A DNA stretch of 64,000 nt, from contig CAKSOW010000002.1 in NCBI GenBank assembly GCA_934479825.1, positions 62,001-126,000 of the forward strand, written 5' to 3'. Shown here piece by piece: positions 17,622 to 26,969 of the stretch. This DNA is from an uncultured Eubacteriales bacterium. GTDB lineage: Bacteria > Bacillota > Clostridia > Oscillospirales > CAG-382. The notes beneath the pieces were generated by a model. That model did not search any database and was not told where the DNA came from. It saw only the letters and a list, made by a program, of their open reading frames with translations. A program made the position numbers and the translations under genes. Position 1 is the first letter of the stretch. Each line of letters begins with the position of its first letter.

Positions 17622-18326
17622 TCAGCGGGTCCCTTTCCCTGCATGCGCTTTCCAATACTCGTTGTCAAGCGGCCACATTTTATCTTTTGTATGCAGGTTC
17701 TCAAACATTTTATAAAGGGCTTTGACCTTCAAACACGGTTTGAGGTGAAGTGCATGTTTTTGAATTTTTACAGCCGTCTTATCCAGCTTTCTTTCAAGAC
17801 TGTTCTTGAAGTTATCAGGCATATCGTCCCAGGAATAGTTCCACACCGCCTGTGTCACCGCATATGTCCGTGCAACGCCCCAATAATTCATGCTGTCTTT
17901 GATATCCTTGACTGTGGATTTCATTCCGCCGCCACCGGCTGTTGTAACGATCAACGCCTGTTTGTTCAACATGTCGAAATTCGGACGGTGCACCAGCCAC
18001 CGATAGCCGTAATGATCCAAAAACGACTTGATCTGTCCCGGTGCATGGAAACACCACGTCGGTGCGCAGAAAATGAGAAGCCGGGACTTTGCAATGGCCT
18101 CATTTATCGGTTTCAGGTATTCATAACCGCCGCATTTATCCTCTTTGCCGTCCAGACACAGATAGCAGCCGCGGCAGATATGCGGCATATCGCCCGGAAG
18201 TGTAAATTCAAAGACCTCGCCCACAGGCGCAAGCTTGGAAATCAGATATTTTGCCGCCTGATAGGTACTGCTGTTTTTCCGGCTTGTTGCCCGTATCAGC
18301 GTTATATTCATACTTTCGCTTACCAT
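17622..18326 (-). CDS. NAD(P)H-dependent flavin oxidoreductase (flavodoxin-like fold)
   Basis: A 234-residue FMN-reductase-type protein. It begins with the strand MNITLIRATSRKNSSTYQ that binds FMN phosphate, then CRGCYLCL with a following KCGG, as in iron-sulfur flavoprotein relatives, and FCAPTWCFHAPGQIKSFLDH at the flavin site. ATG 18326 overlaps the stop of the peptidase gene and has GGAGG 13 nt upstream; a second ATG at 18311 fits the fold better at its N-terminus and may be the real start. It is the last gene of the TetR operon. The substrate is unknown. Confidence 0.85.
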   Translation of the reverse strand: MVSESMNITLIRATSRKNSSTYQAAKYLISKLAPVGEVFEFTLPGDMPHICRGCYLCLDGKEDKCGGYEYLKPINEAIAKSRLLIFCAPTWCFHAPGQIKSFLDHYGYRWLVHRPNFDMLNKQALIVTTAGGGGMKSTVKDIKDSMNYWGVARTYAVTQAVWNYSWDDMPDNFKNSLERKLDKTAVKIQKHALHLKPCLKVKALYKMFENLHTKDKMWPLDNEYWKAHAGKGTR

Positions 18327-20665
18327 ATTTTCACTCTGTCCTCCGGAGCAACCCACATACCGTCCTTTTCGGTAATACCAAACGCTTCGTAGAATTCATC
18401 GCAGTTGACGACCACGCGGTTGACGCGTAATTTATCCTCGGCATGTACATCCAGTGCGGCCGCATATTGGGCATAAGCGCGCGTTTTAGTGCTTGCCCAG
18501 GCGTTTGCCATAGCCCGGTACAGCTTTTGATAATCCGGGTTTTCCATTTTAGACGCAACTTCGGTCAGGCACTGCACTGCGCCTTGGTCGGACACGTTTT
18601 CGCTGAGCGTCTGACGGCCGTTCATGGGCACGCCCGGAATGCCCTCTTTTTTGTCGTAGAACTCCGCCATCTTGGCGCATCTTTCCTCAAAAGCGGCATA
18701 ATCCTCAGCTGTCCACCAATCGGCGGCGTTTCCGTTTTCATCGAATTTCGCGCCGTTGTTATCAAACGCATGGGTAATCTCATGTGCAATAATATAGCCG
18801 ATAGCGCCCAAGTTTTCTTCATAGGACGCATGGACATCGTACATCGGCGCCTGCAAGATAGCCGCCGGGAACGTGATATCGTTGGAGGTGGAACTGTAAC
18901 AAGCATTGACCGTATACGGATACATGAGCCATTCGGTCTTATCGACCGGTTGCCCCTGATGCGCGGAAATGGCTTTTCGGGAGGCTTTGGCGATTTCGAT
19001 GAGGTTAGAGAAGTAACTGCCGCCCTCCGACACCGGTTTGATATCGGCTTGGTCCAGATAGGAATCGAAATTGTCGGGGTATCCGATCTTGATATTCATT
19101 TTGTTTAATTTCCGGATCGCTTTCTCCTTAGTCGTTTTGCTCATCCAATCCAATGCCCTGATACGCTCTTCATAAACCGAAATGATATCTTTCACCATTT
19201 TCAGCACATTCTGCTTTGCTTCTTCGGAAAAATATTTTTCGGCATAGATCTCGCCGATATAGTCCGGCATGGTATTGGATAAAACAAGTACGGCGCGTTC
19301 TTGGTTGGTGTACGTGCCTGAAATGCCCAAATAGCTCGCGTTAAAGACATCGGCTGCATCGGTAAAACCGGTGGAAAGCGCTCCACCGTATCCATTGAGC
19401 AAAGTCAGCTTCGCCGCCGTTTTCAATACGTCTAAGTTTTCGTTCCGGAACTGTGCGGCAAATTCCCGCGTCAAAGACGGGTCAGTAACAAGAATTTTTT
19501 CCTCTTCCTTAACGCCCGAATTCTCCAAAACCTCCGCCATATCCATATCGGGGAACAGTTCGGCAATTTCTGCAAGCGTAAAGGTGTTATAGATCTTATC
19601 CACATCGCCGTAATCGGCCGGATCATATGTTTTTTCGGAAAGCTTTTTCTCAAACGCATAAAAATCCGTCAAGGTCTTTTCGTCCACCGTTTCTCCGGTA
19701 AGCTCCAACAGGGTTTTCAAATAGGTGAAATAAGCGTTTTTCTGGGCTTCCGTTCCCGAACGGTAGAAATCTTTCGGCATAAACGTTCCATATGTTCCGA
19801 AAGAAGGTATGTATTTGGTGCTATCCTTTAAGTCAACCGTGACGGAAAAAGCCGTAAACGGCGAAAAGGAAATTTCCTTTTGCATGATACTCTGAACATC
19901 GGCAAGTTCTTTTGTGCTCTGCGCCTGATCGATCAGATCGAGAACTTTGCGGATCGGTTCTACGCCTGCCTGATTGCGGCCCTCCACATCCAAAATACTG
20001 TTGTAGAAATCCGCCATTTTCTGCTCTTTGCTGCCCTTTTCGCCACCCTTTGCAACGACTTCATTCAGTATCTCACTCACTTCGGCGCTTGCTTTGTCAC
20101 CGAGGTCATACAGCGTTCCTGCCATGACGTGCCCGGGCAAAAGGTTTAATCTATCAAGGGTTTCTTTGTTGACTGCCGCATAAAAATCGTCTTTTTCATT
20201 TGTACCGAAAAGCGCATATACGCGTTCCAAAAACAATTTCATCTGTTCTTCGGTCACCGTTTCGTCCGGCGCAAAAACGCCTTCTGCCACGCCTGCCGCG
20301 ATGCCTGCGTCAAGAACCGGACGCAGTTCTTTTTTTGCCCAATCGGGAATATCGGAAAAATCACCGCTTGTAAGCGCCACTCTTGCGTTATGCCCCGTAA
20401 GCGCCGGAAGTGTTCCAAAGGCACGCGAGAGCATGACAAGCGCCTCGGCACGGCTCACTTTTTCGTTTTCGTGCAGCGACCCATCCTCATAGCCTTGGAG
20501 GATGTCGGCATAGGTTACCTTGGGGTTGTAGTCATCCGCTGCCTCGACAAGCATTTTGGCAACTTCCCCGCGCGTTACATACGTTTCTTTCGCAAAAGCA
20601 GGCACGGTCAAAGCCGCCGCGGCTAAAAATGCCGCAAATATTCTTTTGATTCTTCTGTTTTTCAT
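18320..20665 (-). CDS. M13 family zinc metallopeptidase with N-terminal SLH-like modules
   Basis: A 781-residue exported neprilysin-like oligopeptidase. After a signal peptide (1-24), residues ~25-160 look like S-layer homology modules (YVTRGEVAKML, VSRAEALVMLSRAFG, DFSDIPDWAKKEL), which would hold it in the cell wall. The M13 domain follows: zinc site HEITH at 628-632, third ligand in ENVSD (689-693), and the C-terminal substrate-binding VHAEDKLRVN and final KIW. ATG 20665 has AGGAAA 8 nt upstream. It lies directly behind a TetR gene, which suggests shared control. Confidence 0.93.
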   Translation of the reverse strand: MKNRRIKRIFAAFLAAAALTVPAFAKETYVTRGEVAKMLVEAADDYNPKVTYADILQGYEDGSLHENEKVSRAEALVMLSRAFGTLPALTGHNARVALTSGDFSDIPDWAKKELRPVLDAGIAAGVAEGVFAPDETVTEEQMKLFLERVYALFGTNEKDDFYAAVNKETLDRLNLLPGHVMAGTLYDLGDKASAEVSEILNEVVAKGGEKGSKEQKMADFYNSILDVEGRNQAGVEPIRKVLDLIDQAQSTKELADVQSIMQKEISFSPFTAFSVTVDLKDSTKYIPSFGTYGTFMPKDFYRSGTEAQKNAYFTYLKTLLELTGETVDEKTLTDFYAFEKKLSEKTYDPADYGDVDKIYNTFTLAEIAELFPDMDMAEVLENSGVKEEEKILVTDPSLTREFAAQFRNENLDVLKTAAKLTLLNGYGGALSTGFTDAADVFNASYLGISGTYTNQERAVLVLSNTMPDYIGEIYAEKYFSEEAKQNVLKMVKDIISVYEERIRALDWMSKTTKEKAIRKLNKMNIKIGYPDNFDSYLDQADIKPVSEGGSYFSNLIEIAKASRKAISAHQGQPVDKTEWLMYPYTVNACYSSTSNDITFPAAILQAPMYDVHASYEENLGAIGYIIAHEITHAFDNNGAKFDENGNAADWWTAEDYAAFEERCAKMAEFYDKKEGIPGVPMNGRQTLSENVSDQGAVQCLTEVASKMENPDYQKLYRAMANAWASTKTRAYAQYAAALDVHAEDKLRVNRVVVNCDEFYEAFGITEKDGMWVAPEDRVKIW

Positions 20666-20686
20666 GCTGTTTTTTCCTTTCAATTT

Positions 20687-21307
20687 CTATGTGTGAAAAA
20701 TACGGTAAAATAGCCGGACATGCGCGTCAAGCATCTTTTCGCATTCCTGTTCTCTCTCCGGTTGGCGGTCGCAAATTCCGATAAGCGTAAGGATCGGCGA
20801 CGTATACATCAACGCCAACGTTTCCGGATTCTCGTCTTTTATCTCACCAGCCGCAATCAGACTGCGGAAGATACCGGCATGGTAATCGACAAGCCGTTCG
20901 ACATAGCGTTTGGTATACAACTGCGAGAGCTCCTCAGAACGGAACTGCTCAATGGTCATCATCCGGCGAAAGCGGCTGGTAGATTCGTCATGCAAGGAAA
21001 ACGAAAAGATCTGACGGACCTTTCGGACAAGATCTTCTTCTGTGATCTGTGAAAACACACGAATATCCTTTTCAGCGTATTTGACATGGATATCCATTTG
21101 ACCGGTCACGCTTTCATACAGCACATCGGTCTTGCAGACGATTGCATCAAAAATAGCCCGTTTTCCGGGATAGTGATTATACAAGGACGGCGCTTTGATT
21201 CCTACCGCTTCGGCGATTTCGCCCATACTGACCGAATCGTATCCGCGTGAAGAAAACAACTCTAACGCCTTGTCAAGGATTTTTTGCTTTGTATCTTCCG
21301 ATTTCAT
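20687..21307 (-). CDS. TetR family transcriptional regulator
   Basis: A 206-residue repressor. The first ~50 residues hold the TetR DNA-binding fold (ILDKALELFSSRGYDSVSM, then AVGIKAPSLYNHYPGKRAIF). The remainder is a helical ligand domain without recognisable specificity. It is the first gene of an operon with the M13 peptidase and the flavin reductase. A 22-bp palindrome between its -10 box and its start codon is the obvious operator, so the operon is probably autoregulated. Confidence 0.93.
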   Translation of the reverse strand: MKSEDTKQKILDKALELFSSRGYDSVSMGEIAEAVGIKAPSLYNHYPGKRAIFDAIVCKTDVLYESVTGQMDIHVKYAEKDIRVFSQITEEDLVRKVRQIFSFSLHDESTSRFRRMMTIEQFRSEELSQLYTKRYVERLVDYHAGIFRSLIAAGEIKDENPETLALMYTSPILTLIGICDRQPEREQECEKMLDAHVRLFYRIFHT

Positions 21308-21315
21308 ACGTCCTC

Positions 21316-21368
21316 CGCTAACTAACGTTTGTTAGCGTTATTATAATACCGATTTTTCTTTTTGTCAA
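21316..21368 (-). promoter_or_regulatory. Promoter plus palindromic operator of the TetR operon
   Basis: On the minus strand, TTGACA (21363-21368), 17-bp spacer, TATAAT (21340-21345). Immediately downstream, 21316-21337 is a near-perfect 22-bp palindrome with arms CGCTAAC and GTTAGCG, which would cover the transcription start. This is the usual arrangement for TetR autorepression. Confidence 0.85.
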
Positions 21369-21412
21369 GAGAGTTAAAGAAATTATAAGAAACCAGTCTT
21401 TTTCCAGCAAAC

Positions 21413-21441
21413 CAAAACCACCGGCACAACCGGTGGTTTTG
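21413..21441 (-). terminator. Terminator of the nth operon
   Basis: CAAAACCACCGG (21413-21424) and CCGGTGGTTTTG (21430-21441) form a 12-bp stem with a 5-nt loop, directly after the nth stop codon. The minus-strand tail is GTTTGC. Confidence 0.75.
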
Positions 21442-21442
21442 A

Positions 21443-22093
21443 TTATTTATGCTTTTCAAGCCCGACTTTGGGACACAGATCGTTTAAAAAGCAGGTTTCG
21501 CACTTGGGCGTTCGCGCCATGCAGATTTCTCTTCCGAAATGGACTAACCGATGACAGAAATCTGTTTGTTTTTCCTTGGGAATCAATTTATCAAGCTCTC
21601 GCTCCACAATGACCTGATTGACGCTGTCCGTCAATCCCAGCCGTCCCGAAATGCGGATGCAGTGCGTATCCGCCACAATACCGCCTTTTCCGAATACGTC
21701 GCCCAAAATGAGATTGGCAATCTTCCGGCCGACCCCGGACAAGCTTAACAAGCCCTCCATGGTATCCGGCACTTGGCCGTCATACTCCGACAGAAGTTCG
21801 CCGCACATTTTTTTCAAATCGCGCGCCTTGGTCTTGTAAAGTCCACAGGGGTAGATAATCTGCTCCAACTCCTCCGGTACGGCGTCTGCCATAGCGCGTA
21901 TATCCGGATATTTTTCAAAAAGCGGCTTTGAAACGATATTGACTCTTGCATCGGTACACTGGGCCGAAAGACGCGACATAACAAGCAATCTCCATGGGTC
22001 ACGCTCATAGTCGAGCGAGCATATCGCGTCCGGATAATGTTCTTCCAGGCGCTCTGTGTAAAGGAGCGCGTTTTTCTTTTTGTTAATACGCAA
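21443..22093 (-). CDS. nth: Endonuclease III (DNA glycosylase/AP lyase)
   Basis: A 216-residue base-excision repair enzyme that removes oxidised pyrimidines and cleaves at abasic sites. The helix-hairpin-helix is LLSLSGVGRKIANLILG, with the catalytic Asp in the following VADTHC. The C-terminal Fe-S cluster is Cys-x6-Cys-x2-Cys-x5-Cys (CMARTPKCETCFLNDLC). The likely start is TTG at 22093: AGGAGG lies 6 nt upstream and no ATG is available between there and the conserved region. It overlaps the end of the upstream amidase gene by 11 bp and is probably co-transcribed. Confidence 0.93.
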   Translation of the reverse strand: MRINKKKNALLYTERLEEHYPDAICSLDYERDPWRLLVMSRLSAQCTDARVNIVSKPLFEKYPDIRAMADAVPEELEQIIYPCGLYKTKARDLKKMCGELLSEYDGQVPDTMEGLLSLSGVGRKIANLILGDVFGKGGIVADTHCIRISGRLGLTDSVNQVIVERELDKLIPKEKQTDFCHRLVHFGREICMARTPKCETCFLNDLCPKVGLEKHK

Positions 22094-25000
22094 GGTAAGC
22101 CTCCTGTGCCTTATAGTAGGCAAGAATGCCGTCTGCAACGGCTATGGCGCTCCGCTCGGTGTTTCCGGGTGTTATCGACCATTCATATTCCTCAACATTG
22201 GAAATAAAGCACATTTCGCACAGTGTGGACGGGAAACGGTGATTGCGCGCTACGGCCAGTTTCTGATACGCATACGGGCGTTCATAGCGGTTCAATTCCG
22301 AAGCAACCGACGCAGAAACGCTCTTGGCAAGCAATTTGCCGGCCTCGGTGCAATAGAGTCCCAAGTAACCGCGTATTTTCTGCGCATTGGAACTGGATGC
22401 AATGGAATTCTGATGAATTGCCACGGCAAGATCGGGGTTGGCATCATTGAGAAACGCCATGCGTTCTTCCAAGGAAACAGTAGTATTGTCTGAACGCGTC
22501 ATCAGCACGTTTGCACCGAGAGCCGTCAGTTTATCGCGCAAATGGAGCGAAATATCGAGATTGAGCATAGCCTCGTTGGTCTTTCCGCAGCCGAGCGCGC
22601 CGGTATCGTTGCCGCCATGACCAGGGTCTACCACAATGGTCTTTCCGGCAAGCGGTTTGGCGGGATCATCGGAAAGCCGTTGGGGATTATTCATGCGGAC
22701 GATGATGTTCCCGTTCTCATAAACAACATTGTAACCGTAGGCGTTGAGCTCATTTTTCAAATGAATGGTATAAACAAGCGTCGTATCGTTCACAGCGGCG
22801 GCCGTAATCATGCTGACAAGAGGATTTGCCTCAATGGCCGGCAAAGGAAGAATGGTCGGGTCGCAGTTGTAGAACGTCACATCGATCCTTCCGGCTGACG
22901 CGACAGCATTGACCGGCACGTTTTCAAGGCAGGCAAAGGTCACATCGGTAAAGTTGTTCTTATTGTTGATAGTATCCGTGCCGTTTACCTTAACGCCGAC
23001 CGATAAGATCTTGCCGCGGTTTAATTCCACGCCCTCGACAAGTTTTACATTGGAGGCCGCCACATAACCGCCGAACGCCAGCTTGTAGAAGCCGTCGGAA
23101 AGGCCTTTTACGTAGTCGCGAAGCCCTTTGGAGGCCGGCGTATAGTCATCGTAGAACGAAGAGTTGGGTGCGGTTTTCAAATGCGAATAATCGTTTATGA
23201 CTTCGGCGTACACAAGCGCTTTCTGCCCCATTTGCTTGACAGCTCCGCCGGTTGCAGAGGCCGATTCGTTTCCGAGCTTTGCGGTAACGATAAGCGTGCC
23301 GAGCGTGACTGTGTCGCTTTCACCGGCAAAGGCACTCGGTGTGATTTCACCGGTGTAGATAGCCTTTGTGTACTTGACCGAGGAAGCCGCGCCGGTTTTG
23401 GTAGTCAGTTCCACCGACATGCCGCCGATGGTTGCCGTAACTTTACTTCCGGCAGGAGCGGCACAGCTGATTTTTAACGTATCGCCGACCGAAAGCCACG
23501 TCTCACCGGCAGGTGAAACATCCACGACCTCCATTTTGGAGAAAGACTGAATCGGCGATGAAGCGCCGCGCGTGGCTTTATAGTTGATGTTGTGCGTGTA
23601 GGATACGCCGTTCTGCACGAGTGTAAAAACATTGATTCCGGCACCTATGGTTCCGTAATACGAGAACAGACCGCTTTTTGTACGCGAAATTTTTTCTCCG
23701 TTTATCGTAAGCGGATAGCGCGTGTCACTGCCGCCGACAAGCGTAACGGTGGGAGAGGTCGAATTCGAGTTGTTGTACGGCTGATACACCGAAGCCGTTT
23801 CTTGCGGCGTTTCGGTATAGACAACCGGTTTTGCATAAAGCGACTTCAATTTATCCTTTAAGCCGCAGGTGTTGTTTTTTATATCCTCATAGCCATAGAA
23901 TACACTGCCGCGGTAGCAAAGCAGGTTACGCGCGAATTCCACCTGTATGCCAAGCTCGTTTTCCGCATAATCCGGCGCTTTGTAGGCGGCGTGGCCGATA
24001 TAGTATTCCACGCCCGTTCCGTCGAGAGCGGCATTCCACCAGCGCGCCATGTTGTCAAACGGAGCGGCTTTGGTGGCAAAACTCCAATACAACTGCGGAA
24101 TCAGATAATCCACATAGCCGCCCTTCGCCCAGGCGAGTGCGTCGCAATAGAGCGACGAATAGGCTTCTAATCCCGAACTGGTACTGCCCTTTTCAGGGGT
24201 ATCCGAACCGTCGTTTGCCCAGATACCGAACGGCGAAACACCGAATTCAATGTTCGGATTTACGGCTTTTATGGCTTCATACGAAGCTTTGATGAGTGCA
24301 TTGACGTTTTCGCGCCGCCACTCGGCTTTGTCCATGCCGTTTCCGTACAGGGCATAAGCCGCCGCGTCATCAAATTCTGCGCCGTCCTTGGGATAGGGGT
24401 AGAAATAATCGTCAAAATGGATTCCGGCAAGCGACGGATAGTTCTCGGCAAGCTCACGCACCCCGTCCGCAACCAAGGCGCGCACCTCCGGCAAAGCCGG
24501 ATTGAAATAGGTTTTGCCATCGGCATATTTCACGGTATATTCCGGGTGAAGAACGGCCGGATTTGTGTCACAAAGCTCTGCTTCGTCGGAGGAATACATG
24601 GTTACGCGGTAAGGGTTGACCCATGCATGAACGGCAATACCGGCGGTATTTGCCTTTTCGAGCAAATAGGCAAGGCTGTCAAAATCACCGTCGGGCGCTT
24701 GCCCCTGCCGGCCGCTTATGTATTTGGAATAGGGGAAGATTTTGGAGGGATAGAGCGCGTCCGCAGTCGGACGCACCTGAAAGAAAATGGCGTTGAGACC
24801 GGTCTCCGAAGCGTTTTTTACAATATCGTCCAATTCCGCTTGCAGCTGATTCTTGGAAAGACCCGGTTCGGACGGATAGTTGATGTTGATAGTGGAGGCA
24901 ATCCATACGCCGCGCATTTCCTGGTTCTGAACGGCGGCTTCGGAATCGGCAGGCACGGAAGTCTGCGGATCGCCCGGATTTTCTGTTTCATCGGCTTTTG

Positions 25001-25232
25001 GTGAAACTGTTATATTCTTACCAAGCTCCAAAAAGGCGAAAAAGCCGACGGCCGCAAACAATGCGACGGCCAAAAACGAAGACAGAATGGCTTTATGCCG
25101 GTTCTGACGGCGTTTTTTTGCTTTTTGCACCGCTTTCCGTAAAGATTCGGTATTAGCCGGGGAAACATCGGGAAAGGATTGTGTGTTCGCGTCAATATAA
25201 TCGGGATGTTGAATCTTTCTTTGTTCGTTCAA
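22083..25232 (-). CDS. GHL10 glycoside hydrolase-like / N-acetylmuramoyl-L-alanine amidase fusion
   Basis: A 1049-residue membrane-anchored cell-wall protein. A basic cytoplasmic N-terminus and one helix (~48-68) are followed by a GHL10 (PF02638) domain (GVWIASTININYPSEPG, FFQVRPTADALYPS, VHAWVNPYRV), Ig-like linker regions, and a C-terminal Amidase_3 zinc domain (VVDPGHGGNDTGALG, DISLHLRDKL, VAIHQNS). It should cut peptidoglycan, perhaps in division, growth or sporulation. The start is TTG 25232, with AAGGAGG about 10 nt before it; no better start exists before the basic region. Confidence 0.9.
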   Translation of the reverse strand: MNEQRKIQHPDYIDANTQSFPDVSPANTESLRKAVQKAKKRRQNRHKAILSSFLAVALFAAVGFFAFLELGKNITVSPKADETENPGDPQTSVPADSEAAVQNQEMRGVWIASTININYPSEPGLSKNQLQAELDDIVKNASETGLNAIFFQVRPTADALYPSKIFPYSKYISGRQGQAPDGDFDSLAYLLEKANTAGIAVHAWVNPYRVTMYSSDEAELCDTNPAVLHPEYTVKYADGKTYFNPALPEVRALVADGVRELAENYPSLAGIHFDDYFYPYPKDGAEFDDAAAYALYGNGMDKAEWRRENVNALIKASYEAIKAVNPNIEFGVSPFGIWANDGSDTPEKGSTSSGLEAYSSLYCDALAWAKGGYVDYLIPQLYWSFATKAAPFDNMARWWNAALDGTGVEYYIGHAAYKAPDYAENELGIQVEFARNLLCYRGSVFYGYEDIKNNTCGLKDKLKSLYAKPVVYTETPQETASVYQPYNNSNSTSPTVTLVGGSDTRYPLTINGEKISRTKSGLFSYYGTIGAGINVFTLVQNGVSYTHNINYKATRGASSPIQSFSKMEVVDVSPAGETWLSVGDTLKISCAAPAGSKVTATIGGMSVELTTKTGAASSVKYTKAIYTGEITPSAFAGESDTVTLGTLIVTAKLGNESASATGGAVKQMGQKALVYAEVINDYSHLKTAPNSSFYDDYTPASKGLRDYVKGLSDGFYKLAFGGYVAASNVKLVEGVELNRGKILSVGVKVNGTDTINNKNNFTDVTFACLENVPVNAVASAGRIDVTFYNCDPTILPLPAIEANPLVSMITAAAVNDTTLVYTIHLKNELNAYGYNVVYENGNIIVRMNNPQRLSDDPAKPLAGKTIVVDPGHGGNDTGALGCGKTNEAMLNLDISLHLRDKLTALGANVLMTRSDNTTVSLEERMAFLNDANPDLAVAIHQNSIASSSNAQKIRGYLGLYCTEAGKLLAKSVSASVASELNRYERPYAYQKLAVARNHRFPSTLCEMCFISNVEEYEWSITPGNTERSAIAVADGILAYYKAQEAYLAY

Positions 25233-25339
25233 TTTTTACGTTCCTCCTTGACAAGTTCCGCATAAAAGTATATGCCGCAAAAAACGGGATTATATGTTAT
25301 GTAACGCCGCAAATGGCAAGCGTAGAGATATCTGATACA

Positions 25340-25368
25340 ATTATACCGTATTCGACGTTTTTTTGCAA
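25340..25368 (-). promoter_or_regulatory. Promoter of the GHL10-amidase/nth operon
   Basis: TTGCAA (25363-25368), 17-bp spacer, TATAAT (25340-25345) on the minus strand, about 105 bp before the TTG start. On the plus strand, TATAAT at 25493-25498 may be the -10 box for the dehydratase gene at 25528, but no good -35 accompanies it. Confidence 0.75.
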
Positions 25369-25527
25369 GATACGACAGTGAATTTTAAGCAAAAAATAAG
25401 CAAAAATTTTTATAAGTCCTCCGATCCGCAAAAAAAATGAAAAAGTTGAAAAACAGGGTGAAAAAGTTGTAGAAGAACCGCGCTGCACGGTTTATAATAG
25501 AATCAACAACAGGAAAGGAATTTTTCA

Positions 25528-26871
25528 ATGAGTTTTTCAACCTATTCTAACCCGGCGGATTTAAAAATCACGGATATGCGTTTTGTGGATATCGACGGAG
25601 CGCCCAAGCGCTGCACGATTTTGAAGATCATGACCAATCAAGGACTTTGCGGCTATGGCGAGGTACGCGACGCATCCAGCAAAACGTATGCGCTTCTGTT
25701 AAAAAGCCGGATTTTAGGCGAAAATCCCTGCAATGTCGATAAGATTTTCCGCAAGATCAAGCAATTCGGCGGATCATCGCGCCAGGGCGGCGGCGTATCC
25801 GGCATTGAGATCGCCTTGTGGGATTTAGCCGGAAAAGCATATGGGGTGCCGCTTTATCAACTGCTCGGCGGAAAGTTCCGCGATGAGATCCGCGTTTACT
25901 GCGATACCGACGTAGACGGCAAACACACCGGCAAAGACATGGGATATGCTTTAAAAAAGCGCATGGACATGGGCTTTACGTTTTTGAAAATGGATCTCGG
26001 TATCGGGCTTCTTTTAGACGAGCCCGGCACGCTCAACGCACCGCTCGGATTCATCGAGGATATGAAAAAGTATGCGCCGCATATTCTGAATGTTCAGGGC
26101 GGTTCGGTCACGGCGGACATGGTAAAACATCAGAAAAGCTATCAGATCGTCACGACCGCTCATCCCTTTACGGGCATTCATCTGACCGAAAAAGGGTTGG
26201 ATTTCTTGGAAAACTATGTGCGCGAGGTACGTGAGGTCATCGGATATGAGGTTCCTCTTGCCATTGACCATTTCGGACATATCTGTGTGGAGGACTGTAT
26301 CCGGTTTGCAAGACGCATGGAAAAGTATAATCTTGCCTGGATTGAAGACATGGTTCCGTGGATGTACACCGACCAATATGTCCGTTTGAAGAATTCGACC
26401 TGCATTCCGGTCTGCACCGGCGAGGACATTTATTTAAAAGAGAACTTTGAAACACTGATCAAAGCCGGCGGCGTATCGGTGATCCATCCGGATATTCTCA
26501 CCTGCGGCGGTGCGTTGGAATTGAAAAAGATTGCCGATATAGCCGATGAGAACGGTGTGGCGGTTGCCGTACATATGGCGGAAAGCCCGGTGGCATGTAT
26601 GGCGGCTGTGCATACGGCAGCAGCAATGCATAATGTACTGGCGCTGGAATATCACTCGGTGGATGTACCCTGGTGGGCCGATATGGTGACAGGCCTTGAC
26701 AAGCCTTTCATCAAAGACGGATTTATCCATGTGCCGGAAAAACCGGGGCTTGGCTTTGACGGTCTGAACGAAGACTTATTAAAAGAGCACGTCAATCCGA
26801 ATATTCCCGGGTTCTTTGAACCGACCGACGAATGGGACAAGGAATTCGCCAACGACCGCATCTGGTCGTAA
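25528..26871 (+). CDS. Mandelate racemase/muconate lactonizing enzyme family dehydratase
   Basis: A 447-residue enolase-superfamily enzyme, likely an acid-sugar dehydratase that forms a 2-keto-3-deoxy acid. Metal ligands fit Asp247 (LAIDHFG), Glu273 (AWIEDMVPW) and Glu299 (CTGEDIY). Lys154-x-Asp156 (FLKMDLG) can supply the general base, and His349 (VHMAESP) is in the last catalytic position. The length is a little above the usual ~400. It converges on a KDG-type kinase, which would act next in the same pathway. The exact sugar acid cannot be told. Confidence 0.88.
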   Translation: MSFSTYSNPADLKITDMRFVDIDGAPKRCTILKIMTNQGLCGYGEVRDASSKTYALLLKSRILGENPCNVDKIFRKIKQFGGSSRQGGGVSGIEIALWDLAGKAYGVPLYQLLGGKFRDEIRVYCDTDVDGKHTGKDMGYALKKRMDMGFTFLKMDLGIGLLLDEPGTLNAPLGFIEDMKKYAPHILNVQGGSVTADMVKHQKSYQIVTTAHPFTGIHLTEKGLDFLENYVREVREVIGYEVPLAIDHFGHICVEDCIRFARRMEKYNLAWIEDMVPWMYTDQYVRLKNSTCIPVCTGEDIYLKENFETLIKAGGVSVIHPDILTCGGALELKKIADIADENGVAVAVHMAESPVACMAAVHTAAAMHNVLALEYHSVDVPWWADMVTGLDKPFIKDGFIHVPEKPGLGFDGLNEDLLKEHVNPNIPGFFEPTDEWDKEFANDRIWS

Positions 26872-26912
26872 GGCAAAGCGACGTCTGTTTCATAACACGT
26901 TCCTTTAAAACC

Positions 26913-26951
26913 AAAACCGCGGCTTTTCTTTTTGAAAAGCCGCGGTTTTTT
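26913..26951. terminator. Bidirectional terminator between dehydratase and kinase genes
   Basis: AAAACCGCGGCTTTTC (26913-26928) and its exact complement (26934-26949) around a 5-nt T loop, with T on the 3' side of the plus strand and A/T-rich flanks. It serves both convergent genes. Confidence 0.85.
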
Positions 26952-26969
26952 ATGCTTATCGCAACAGCG

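Noticed and set aside
17553..18392. 279-codon plus-strand frame opposite the flavin reductase gene
   Set aside because: The minus-strand protein has clear flavodoxin-fold motifs; the plus-strand frame crosses the intergenic region without a start signal.
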